Shown in pieces: positions 1 through 6,478 of a stretch of 37,632 bases of DNA. The notes under the pieces are model-generated. The model saw nothing but the letters and a program-made list of their open reading frames with translations, was not told the origin of the DNA and ran no database searches. The stretch's first letter is position 1; each line of letters opens with the position of its first letter. Made by a program: the position numbers and the translations under genes. Source of the DNA: Belliella buryatensis (GTDB lineage Bacteria > Bacteroidota > Bacteroidia > Cytophagales > Cyclobacteriaceae); contig NZ_FZOK01000019.1 of assembly GCF_900188245.1 (NCBI RefSeq), forward strand, positions 1-37,632, given 5' to 3'.

Positions 1-25
1 GAGCCAGGATCAAACTCTCCATTGT
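1..25 (-). rRNA. rrs: 16S rRNA gene, 5' end only
   Basis: The reverse complement of bases 1-18 is AGAGTTTGATCCTGGCTC, the universal 27F site at the 5' end of bacterial 16S rRNA (E. coli positions 8-25). The mature 5' end should lie near base 25. The gene runs leftward out of the window, so only the first two dozen bases are present. It lies downstream of the rpmH-DUF2480 operon in the same direction, but two promoters of its own are visible at 190-220 and 325-356. Confidence 0.93.
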
Positions 26-128
26 AAAGTTTCTATCTCTACTCTCGTAGATTATTCCTATCGGCTCTTATTTATTCTTAACTTGAAAACTATCCAAAAT
101 AGCCCTCAATCGTTTCGTCTTACATCAC

Positions 129-138
129 TTCAATGAAC
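129..138 (-). promoter_or_regulatory. Possible boxA-like antitermination site in the rRNA leader
   Basis: On the minus strand this reads GTTCATTGAA, inside the transcribed leader between the proximal rRNA promoter and 16S. It resembles boxA elements (NusB/S10 binding) found in rRNA leaders, which have a GTTCWTTGA-like core in this phylum. The assignment rests on position and a short motif only. Confidence 0.35.
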
Positions 139-189
139 TTTTCCTCTTTACGAGACATGTTCCAGAGACATTTTCCCTGAAAGCGAGTG

Positions 190-220
190 CAAATATCGGG
201 AGTTATTTTTAAGATCCAAA
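190..220 (-). promoter_or_regulatory. Proximal rRNA promoter (P2)
   Basis: On the minus strand the -33 element TTTG is at 220-217 and the -7 element GATATTTG at 197-190, separated by exactly 19 nt. This matches the Bacteroidota housekeeping promoter (TTTG, N17-23, TAnnTTTG) with one mismatch in the first base of the -7 box. The same -7 sequence and spacing recur upstream of rpmB at 36564-36594. Confidence 0.7.
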
Positions 221-324
221 AACTTCTTTGAAAAAAATTTTTAAATCTTTTTACTTCCCTTTATCAGGCACTTTTTCAATTATATTCAAGACCCTGTTGA
301 TCTTGCTTCCCTCAATTGGGACTG

Positions 325-356
325 CAAACATAGAAGGTATTTATAAATTTACCAAA
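325..356 (-). promoter_or_regulatory. Distal rRNA promoter (P1)
   Basis: On the minus strand TTTG at 356-353 is followed after 20 nt by TATGTTTG at 332-325, a perfect TAnnTTTG box. It lies about 135 bp upstream of the proximal promoter, giving a tandem arrangement typical of rRNA operons. The bases just downstream, CAGTCC, are the same as those after the -7 box of the rpmH promoter. Confidence 0.65.
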
Positions 357-376
357 CCCGATTTTTAAAAAATTTA

Positions 377-393
377 CTGTTTTTTGATAACAG
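377..393 (-). terminator. Weak candidate terminator after the DUF2480 gene
   Basis: On the minus strand CTGTT (393-389) and AACAG (381-377) can pair around a 7-nt loop, followed by AT-rich sequence containing a run of six T. The stem is only 5 bp, so termination may be partial and some transcription may continue into the rRNA promoter region. Confidence 0.3.
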
Positions 394-414
394 CTTGGAG
401 TAAAGCAAAATAAT

Positions 415-921
415 TTATTTTGAAGCCTTATATAAGGGTACAGTACTACATGGCTCCCCATACATAATTGACTTGGCAAAAGGTTGTACTAGGGATACAA
501 CACGACCATATGCATAGGTAGGCACAGGGAATTTACTACAGCCCTTTATAACAACAGGCTTACCTGCGTATTCTGCTGGGTTAATTTTCAGTATTTCCTT
601 TTCAAATAAGTATTGCTCTAGCGCGGTAAAATCACCTATTACATATTCCACATCTACTTTTGTCAGATAAGTACCAACCAAAATAAATGCCCATGCTGGC
701 ACAATGGCATCTGCTGTACAAGTAATCGCTACAAGTCTTCCCCTGAATTGATCCCAATCTAAAATCTTTAATGCAGACCTGAAATCCATTTCTTTTAAAA
801 TCAATTCTTGAAAAAGAAAATCTTTAAGATCAAATAGGATTCGTTCTTCTCTCCTATATAGTTCTTCAAGATCTATCGTGACCAATGGACTATTTGCAAC
901 TCTATTAATGATTTCACTCAT
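415..921 (-). CDS. DUF2480 family protein
   Basis: A 168-residue protein that I recognise as the Bacteroidota family DUF2480; its biochemical role is unknown. Diagnostic stretches are the N-terminal IVNRVANSPLVTIDL-like segment, ITCTADAIVPAWAF in the middle, and the C-terminal SIMYGEPCSTVPLYK. Two conserved cysteines lie in VIKGCSKFPVP and GEPCSTVPL. No signal peptide or membrane segment is seen, so it should be cytoplasmic. Its start codon overlaps the tsaB stop by 4 bp (ATGA), implying translational coupling at the end of the rpmH-rnpA-S41-tsaB operon. The family is often near housekeeping genes, but no function can be derived from that. Confidence 0.9.
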   Translation of the reverse strand: MSEIINRVANSPLVTIDLEELYRREERILFDLKDFLFQELILKEMDFRSALKILDWDQFRGRLVAITCTADAIVPAWAFILVGTYLTKVDVEYVIGDFTALEQYLFEKEILKINPAEYAGKPVVIKGCSKFPVPTYAYGRVVSLVQPFAKSIMYGEPCSTVPLYKASK

Positions 922-1607
922 ACCAAAAATGGGTTTTTCTTCGACTTTAAAACCATAAACTCCTTCAAGTAGTTCGGCTCAAAGTAAGCGAGATCTTCAA
1001 ACTCCCTTTTTTGGAATTTATCGAAAGCCAAGTTTCCAATTGTACAACTTGAATTAAGATGAGGTAAAAAACATGCATTTGGGTGTTTACAAAAAGTTGA
1101 AAATTTCTCAGACCCATCGCCTAAGAAATACACTCGCTCTCTATCTAAATAATTCACAAACGAATTCTCTTCTAATATCACTGGGGCAACTTGACCAAGG
1201 ACTTCTCCTAAACCCGACACGACGCAGGCATAAACTTCCATTCTTCTCGCATCAATCATGGGGATTATGTATTCTGAAGCCAAAGCAAAAGGAAGAACTT
1301 GGGTAGCTAATGCCTGAAGTGTATTCACAGCAATCAAAGGTAAATCATGTGAAAAAGCTAAGCCCTTCGCTGTAGAAACACCTATTCTTAAGCCAGTATA
1401 AGATCCGGGGCCTTGAGAAACAGCAATAGCGCTCAAGCTTCGAACTTTTAGACTTAAATTTTTCAACAAGTCGTCTATCAACTTCATCAACTTTTGAGCA
1501 TGCATATTATCAACATGCAATTCAGTCAAACCCATCAATTGACCTTGATTATGAACAGATACAGAACAAACCTGAGTTGCAGTTTCTATGGACAGAATTA
1601 TAGCCAT
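918..1607 (-). CDS. tsaB: tRNA threonylcarbamoyladenosine biosynthesis protein TsaB
   Basis: A 229-residue TsaB, the ASKHA-fold partner of TsaD and TsaE in adding threonylcarbamoyl to A37 of ANN-decoding tRNAs (t6A). The N-terminal ILSIETAT phosphate loop, the H-x-N-M-H-A-Q-K segment near residue 33, and SQGPGSYTGLRIGV near residues 63-77 are typical. The C-terminal half is reduced, as usual for TsaB compared with TsaD. It lies 6 bp after the S41 peptidase gene and overlaps the DUF2480 gene by 4 bp, so it is inside an operon that starts with rpmH and rnpA. This links tRNA modification with RNase P, which processes tRNA 5' ends. Confidence 0.93.
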   Translation of the reverse strand: MAIILSIETATQVCSVSVHNQGQLMGLTELHVDNMHAQKLMKLIDDLLKNLSLKVRSLSAIAVSQGPGSYTGLRIGVSTAKGLAFSHDLPLIAVNTLQALATQVLPFALASEYIIPMIDARRMEVYACVVSGLGEVLGQVAPVILEENSFVNYLDRERVYFLGDGSEKFSTFCKHPNACFLPHLNSSCTIGNLAFDKFQKREFEDLAYFEPNYLKEFMVLKSKKNPFLV

Positions 1608-1613
1608 GCCTAA

Positions 1614-3278
1614 TTATCTTTTTTTAGATGAAGCAGTCAAAATTCCAGAAAGCTTTTTCGGTTCGTTAAAAATTGCAATAGATTGATTGATTGCTAGGTC
1701 ATTTAGCAAAGAAGCTTCAATCACTCCTTCTTGGTAATAATACCTAGATATTAACTCGTCTTTTAAGGCTTCTTTAATCTCCGACTTGAAGGTAATCAAG
1801 TCTTGTTCTTTGCTATGTGTAATTTGCTTTTTTAAGTTTTCAAGCTGTTCTTTTATATCATCATAGTACTTCTCCCTCTGAGCGTACTTCTCTAAGTCCT
1901 CCATTGACTTCTCTACAAAAGTCGTATAATCATATTCTTTTCCCTCTAACCACGCTACAAAATCTTCATATGTTTGATCAGAAATTGTAAACTCCCTTGG
2001 AGATGGTACTTCTTGATTTTCCAAGAAAAACTTATTCCCGAACTCAAAAACAAGGTTTCTAGCCACTAGACTGTAAGTGATGGGTGCGTAGACTTTCTCC
2101 TCCGTCAACTCGTCGGGTTCAATACCCGCACCATCATAAACGATTCTTCCATTCTTAGTAGTGAATTTGGTTCTCAACGAATCAGGAAGATCAACAGATG
2201 GAGAATCTGTTTTTTTACTATAATCAATAGCTTGGATACATCTACCACTTGGGATATAGTACTTGGCTGTAGTCACTTTAACTTGGGAATTATAAGACAG
2301 TGGGATAGATGTCTGAACCAAGCCTTTTCCAAAAGTCTTTTTACCAACCAAAATCGCTCTATCATAATCCTGCAAAGCACCAGCCACAATCTCAGAAGCA
2401 GAAGCACTTCTTTCATTGATCAACACCACCAAAGGAATATCCTTATCCACAGGCGATTTTGTAGTTTTATAAACAGAGTTTACACTTTCTAGCTTACCTA
2501 TAGTTCTTACTACTTCTTTTCCTTTTGGGATAAATAGATTAACAATCTCTACTGCTTCTTTCAAAATCCCCCCTGGATTATCCCTTACATCTAATATTAA
2601 CCTAGTAATACCTTGTGATTTTAAATCAATCAAAGCCTTTCTTACATCAGAGGCAGCATTGGTTGTGAAATCAGAAAGCTTGATATAACCTGTCTGATCA
2701 TCTACCTTACCGTAATAAGGGACATTACTAATCACAATCTTTTTTCTATCTAAATTGACCGCGATGGTATCTTCTCCCCTCTTCACTTGAACAAAAACTG
2801 AAGTATTAGCAGGCCCTTTCAAAAGCTTTGAAATATCAGCTGTCTCTTTTTCTCTTACATCTACAGTGTCTACTTTCAAAAATTCATCTCCAATTCTTAA
2901 ACCTGCAACCTGTGCTGGAAAACCTTTATAAGGCATTAAAATCATATTTTTCCCTGTCCTATTTCCAATAAGTGCTCCCACTCCACCATACTCACCAGTA
3001 GTCAAGAGGCGGAAATCATCAGAGTTTTCTTCTGGAATAAATTCAGTATATGGATCTAGTTCTTCCAGCATCGCATTGATACCAATAGTCACTAGTTCCT
3101 CTGCGTCTATTTCATCTACATAGTAAGAGTCCAACTCCCTGACAAGAGAAGCGAAAATATCTAGGTTTTTCGCTATTGCAAAAAGCTTATCATTCTTCGC
3201 TGTGAAAGAAAATAATACTCCAATCCCTAGGAGAATTGTAAATGCGATAGTAATGCTTTTTCTGGAAATAAATTTCAT
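1614..3278 (-). CDS. S41 family C-terminal processing peptidase (CtpA-like)
   Basis: A 554-residue periplasmic serine protease of the tail-specific/CtpA family. Residues 8-26 form an uncleaved-looking membrane anchor. A PDZ domain follows at about residues 95-180 with the GGVGALIG carboxylate-binding loop. The S41 catalytic domain spans about 190-365. The nucleophile serine lies in ERSASASEIVAG near residue 293 and the general-base lysine in TFGKGLVQ near residue 317. The remaining 190 residues are a charged, helical C-terminal region common in Bacteroidota members. Its start overlaps the rnpA stop by 4 bp. Likely substrates are envelope proteins with exposed C-termini, but none is identified by context. 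Confidence 0.93.
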   Translation of the reverse strand: MKFISRKSITIAFTILLGIGVLFSFTAKNDKLFAIAKNLDIFASLVRELDSYYVDEIDAEELVTIGINAMLEELDPYTEFIPEENSDDFRLLTTGEYGGVGALIGNRTGKNMILMPYKGFPAQVAGLRIGDEFLKVDTVDVREKETADISKLLKGPANTSVFVQVKRGEDTIAVNLDRKKIVISNVPYYGKVDDQTGYIKLSDFTTNAASDVRKALIDLKSQGITRLILDVRDNPGGILKEAVEIVNLFIPKGKEVVRTIGKLESVNSVYKTTKSPVDKDIPLVVLINERSASASEIVAGALQDYDRAILVGKKTFGKGLVQTSIPLSYNSQVKVTTAKYYIPSGRCIQAIDYSKKTDSPSVDLPDSLRTKFTTKNGRIVYDGAGIEPDELTEEKVYAPITYSLVARNLVFEFGNKFFLENQEVPSPREFTISDQTYEDFVAWLEGKEYDYTTFVEKSMEDLEKYAQREKYYDDIKEQLENLKKQITHSKEQDLITFKSEIKEALKDELISRYYYQEGVIEASLLNDLAINQSIAIFNEPKKLSGILTASSKKR

Positions 3279-3673
3279 AACAAATGATTAGATTCATCGC
3301 TAGACTCTGCTAGCTTTTTAAGTATTTTTTGAACTGAGGATTCAATTTTTTGATAAGATGCAGTATCAGAGGAAACATAGATTAAGGCAATATACCGAGG
3401 TGAAAGTTTTGGATCACCAAATATATTTTTATTGTGCCTATAAGCTTCTTTAATTCTACGTTTGACCTGATTACGGTGTACTGCCTTTTTGATCTTCTTC
3501 TTTGAAACGGAAAAAAGTACCTGAATAGTTTCAGCACTGTCTAAAGGCTGTGGCAAAAAGAGCACCTTAAATGGATATAAAAAAAAAGAGGAACCTTTAT
3601 CAAAAAGTTCCTTTATTGCCTTTTGAGAATGTAATCTTTCATTCTTTGGAAGTCTGTAATTCATTTCCATCAT
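3275..3673 (-). CDS. rnpA: Ribonuclease P protein component
   Basis: RnpA, the protein subunit that assists the catalytic RNase P RNA in maturing tRNA 5' ends. The RNR-type signature appears as VHRNQVKRRIKEAYRHNK near residues 79-96, preceded by the beta strand FSVSKKKIKKA. Length (132 residues) is typical. Three start codons are possible (residues 1, 2 and 4); the first is used here, but starting at 3664 gives the more usual MNYRLPKNERL beginning. The gene follows rpmH by 36 bp, the near-universal bacterial arrangement, and overlaps the S41 peptidase gene by 4 bp. Confidence 0.95.
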   Translation of the reverse strand: MMEMNYRLPKNERLHSQKAIKELFDKGSSFFLYPFKVLFLPQPLDSAETIQVLFSVSKKKIKKAVHRNQVKRRIKEAYRHNKNIFGDPKLSPRYIALIYVSSDTASYQKIESSVQKILKKLAESSDESNHLL

Positions 3674-3709
3674 TGCTTACGTATAAATATACGAAATCAA
3701 TGCAGATTA

Positions 3710-3868
3710 TTACTTCTTAAGAGTCTTCTCAGAAGAAACAGTTAATTTATGTCTTCCTTTTGCTCTTCTAGATTTGATTACTCTTCTACCGTTTGCAGTA
3801 GACATTCTTTCTCTGAATCCGTGCTTGTTTCTTCTTTTTCTACGAGAAGGCTGAAATGTTCTTTTCAT
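3710..3868 (-). CDS. rpmH: Large ribosomal subunit protein bL34
   Basis: A 52-residue protein beginning [20 protein letters not shown] and containing [22 protein letters not shown], an unmistakable bL34. It is very basic and has the usual length apart from a short C-terminal extension (VSSEKTLKK) seen in relatives. It is the first gene of the rpmH-rnpA-S41-tsaB-DUF2480 operon, with a strong promoter about 70-100 bp upstream. Confidence 0.97.
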   Translation of the reverse strand: MKRTFQPSRRKRRNKHGFRERMSTANGRRVIKSRRAKGRHKLTVSSEKTLKK

Positions 3869-3935
3869 GACGCTATGATTTAATATTTTTTATGCTTACC
3901 TGACTTCTATCTTAGGTTGACCCTAAAAAGGACTG

Positions 3936-3966
3936 CAAAGATAGATAGGATTTTTTTATTTACAAA
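3936..3966 (-). promoter_or_regulatory. Promoter of the rpmH-rnpA operon
   Basis: On the minus strand TTTG at 3966-3963 is separated by exactly 19 nt from TATCTTTG at 3943-3936, a perfect Bacteroidota -33/-7 pair. The start site would fall about 60 bp before the rpmH start codon. The spacing and sequence match the rRNA and rpmB promoters in this window, consistent with strong housekeeping expression. Confidence 0.75.
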
Positions 3967-3975
3967 TCAGTAGTT

Positions 3976-3983
3976 TACTTTTG
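3976..3983 (+). promoter_or_regulatory. -7 element of the M61 peptidase promoter
   Basis: TACTTTTG is a perfect TAnnTTTG box 24 bp before the M61 start codon. No exact TTTG is present 19 nt upstream (TTTT is there), so the -33 element is degenerate. The upstream half would overlap the divergent rpmH promoter, so the two may compete for sigma factor. Confidence 0.5.
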
Positions 3984-4007
3984 TTTGCTACCAAACCACA
4001 AAGATAG

Positions 4008-5663
4008 ATGCAATATTTTATTTCGCGCAATTCAATTCCCTCTCAGTTTGTAAATTTCAAACTCAAGCTGTCATGTGAATCTGGCGAAAAGGTAAAGCTT
4101 CAGTTAGCAGCATGGCGACCAGGAAGATATGAGTTGGCAAATTATGCTCAAAAAATTAGAGCTTTCAAAGTCTGTTATCTTTCACAAAATATAGCCTGGG
4201 AAAAACACAACAAAGATTGCTGGACATTTACCGCGAAAGAGGCTGGATTCTATGAGATTAGTTACGAGTTTTACGCCAATCAAATGGATGCAGGTGGTTG
4301 CTGGTCAGATGATGTACAACTCTATTTAAATTTCAGCAATTGTCTTTTCGAAGCCAAAGACAGGGAGAATGAAGAAATCTGCATCTATATTGACCTCCCC
4401 GAAAATCACCAAGTAGCTTGCCCACTATCAAGACAAGACCATACAACTTGGATTGCTGAAAATTATCAGGTAGCCATGGATAGTCCTTTTTTGGCTAGCA
4501 GTAACTTAAAACATTACGAATTCAAAGTTGATTCAAGTCGCTTTCATTTATGGTTTAATGGATCCATACATTTTGATGTATATGAATTGATTCAAGTTTT
4601 CAAAAGGTTTACACAGGCTCAAATCAAGGATTTTGGCGATTTTCCTGCGGATGACTATCATTACATATTCCAACTGTTACCCTTCAAACACTATCATGGA
4701 GTTGAACATCAGTACTCAACAGTGATTACAATTGGTGCAGACAAAGATTTATCAGAGAGAACATTATTTAAAGAGCTTGTTGGTGTAAGCTCTCACGAAT
4801 TGTACCATTTTTGGAATGTGTGCAGAATCCGACCAAAAGAGTTGATTCCATATAATCTTGTCCAAGAGATTTATTTAAATGCAGGCTTGGTCATAGAAGG
4901 AATCACAACCTACATGGGAGACTTGTATTTATTGAAATCAGGTTATTTTGACTTAAAGGAATATTGTGAAGAAATACTCGAAAAGCTTCTTCAAAAGGAA
5001 TTTGATAGTTTTGGTTGGAAAAATCAAAGTATCACCGAATCAAGCCAAGATTTATGGCTCGATGGCTATAAAGCAGGAATCCCAGATAAAAAAGTTAGCA
5101 TCTATAACCGCGGAGCAATAATTTCACTTTGCTTAGACTTGATTTTGATTCAGAAAGGCAGCTCTTTGACCAAAGTAATGAACATCATGTGGGAAAGATT
5201 TGGCAAAACCAAAATTGGATATACCTTGGCTGACTTCCAACTGATCATCGAAGACACGCATGGGGAAGCAAGGGAAATACAAGACTTCTTCGATAGCTAT
5301 GTATTTGGTGTAGCAGATATTTTCTCTTTATTGAAGTCTAACTTAGAAACGATAGGGATACAAATTGAGGAAATTTTCCGAGAAAAAAGCAGCATCCTCA
5401 ACAATTTCGGTATTCGAATAGATGATAATGGATTAGTCACTCAGATTCACCCTGAAAGCGAAGCATATAACCATTTTATGCTAGGGGATAAAATAATTGA
5501 AAGCTCTAGGGAAAATGAAGATGGGAAATCTATTGTTTTCTTATTAGAAAGACAGTCTAGAAGACTAACCCTATTGCTCAGAAAAACAAATTCACTTTAC
5601 TTTCCCCAATTCAAATGTAGGATCCAAGGCGAAACCAAATGGAGACAGGAGTGGATGAAATAA
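4008..5663 (+). CDS. M61 family (glycyl aminopeptidase-like) metallopeptidase
   Basis: A 551-residue zinc aminopeptidase of family M61. The zinc motif SHELYHFWN gives H263, E264 and H267, and EGITTYMGDLY supplies the likely third ligand near E297. The N-terminal third is a beta-rich M61 domain, the middle the catalytic helical domain, and the last roughly 100 residues a degenerate PDZ domain (FGIRIDDNGLVTQIHPES). Family members typically remove N-terminal glycine or alanine. There is no signal peptide, unlike many Bacteroidota homologues that are exported, so a cytoplasmic role is likely. It is transcribed alone, divergently from rpmH, and ends at a hairpin at 5666-5689. Confidence 0.92.
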   Translation: MQYFISRNSIPSQFVNFKLKLSCESGEKVKLQLAAWRPGRYELANYAQKIRAFKVCYLSQNIAWEKHNKDCWTFTAKEAGFYEISYEFYANQMDAGGCWSDDVQLYLNFSNCLFEAKDRENEEICIYIDLPENHQVACPLSRQDHTTWIAENYQVAMDSPFLASSNLKHYEFKVDSSRFHLWFNGSIHFDVYELIQVFKRFTQAQIKDFGDFPADDYHYIFQLLPFKHYHGVEHQYSTVITIGADKDLSERTLFKELVGVSSHELYHFWNVCRIRPKELIPYNLVQEIYLNAGLVIEGITTYMGDLYLLKSGYFDLKEYCEEILEKLLQKEFDSFGWKNQSITESSQDLWLDGYKAGIPDKKVSIYNRGAIISLCLDLILIQKGSSLTKVMNIMWERFGKTKIGYTLADFQLIIEDTHGEAREIQDFFDSYVFGVADIFSLLKSNLETIGIQIEEIFREKSSILNNFGIRIDDNGLVTQIHPESEAYNHFMLGDKIIESSRENEDGKSIVFLLERQSRRLTLLLRKTNSLYFPQFKCRIQGETKWRQEWMK

Positions 5664-5665
5664 AA

Positions 5666-5689
5666 AAAGGAGACATATATGCCTCCTTT
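5666..5689. terminator. Bidirectional terminator between convergent genes
   Basis: AAAGGAG (5666-5672) pairs with CTCCTTT (5683-5689), with inner CAT/ATG pairing. The minus strand continues into a run of seven T, making a good intrinsic terminator for the M16 operon; the plus strand has a weaker TTTCTTTATTT tail for the M61 gene. Confidence 0.7.
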
Positions 5690-5695
5690 CTTTAT

Positions 5696-6430
5696 TTAGT
5701 TAAAATCTGCTTCTGAAAAAGCTTTGTTAAACTCTATGGACTTTATTTTTGACTCTAGTGGAAAAGGCAACATTGGACTTACCACCGTGATAGTATGAGG
5801 ATAAAGTACTCCTGCGACCTCTTTGTAATCAGAGTACAAGATATCGCCCGCTGCATCTGAGCTAGACTTCAATTTTAGACCTGACTTTACTGAATAGTAC
5901 TCAACTGTCTTCATTCCATTTGAAAGTGTCAAAATCAAAACATTTGAATCTTCTCCTTCTACCTTTTCTATACCTCTAAGTTCCATTGATAGCCCTAGTT
6001 CCTTGTAGTGTGGTTCGGGGAAGACATACATTTGAGACTTGGAAAGTTCAAACATCTCTTTAGGTAGGTCTTGCGTTTGGCCTCCCATTTCAACAAACCC
6101 TTTACCGTCTTTTAGAATCATTTTCTGCTGAACTTGCCCCATCACCTTCGTTTCTTGTTTCAAGCGCCCATTTTCGGAATCACTTTTGACTATGGTTTCA
6201 ATTACAGTTCCTTGAAAGTCTGCTTCAGTCAAAACATAAGCAGACTTCACTTTTGAAATTTTATCTATACCACCTACTGCTTGAATATACTTGGCAATAA
6301 CTTCATCAGGATCTAATTCAACATGCGCAATGATGTTTGGCTGTGTGATCTTTCTTTCAACGAAAGATTCAGCTTTCGTTCCACTACCGATAAGGAGTGC
6401 TGCTGCTAATAAAAAGATTGGCTTTTTCAT
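5696..6430 (-). CDS. Secreted protein homologous to the C-terminal domain of its M16-like neighbour
   Basis: A 244-residue protein with a signal peptide (MKKPIFLLAAALLIGSGTKA). The mature part aligns along its whole length with the last roughly 220 residues of the upstream M16-like protein. Shared elements include the AVGG segment, DGKxxVxxxGQxQxLP, FPExHxxxLG, YYSVxSGLxxKxxxxAxGxIxYSxYKE, and the ending SPMxPxPLxSxIKxxEFNKA. The fold may belong to the LolA/outer-membrane lipoprotein-sorting-like group, but I infer this only from the beta-rich pattern. It sits 48 bp after the M16-like gene as the last gene of the operon. It probably arose by duplication; its function is unknown, with a periplasmic role alongside the protease pair likely. 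Confidence 0.85.
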   Translation of the reverse strand: MKKPIFLLAAALLIGSGTKAESFVERKITQPNIIAHVELDPDEVIAKYIQAVGGIDKISKVKSAYVLTEADFQGTVIETIVKSDSENGRLKQETKVMGQVQQKMILKDGKGFVEMGGQTQDLPKEMFELSKSQMYVFPEPHYKELGLSMELRGIEKVEGEDSNVLILTLSNGMKTVEYYSVKSGLKLKSSSDAAGDILYSDYKEVAGVLYPHTITVVSPMLPFPLESKIKSIEFNKAFSEADFN

Positions 6431-6478
6431 TTTTTTGAAAATTAAAATTGGAGTATTATAAACATTGATCCCTTTGCA

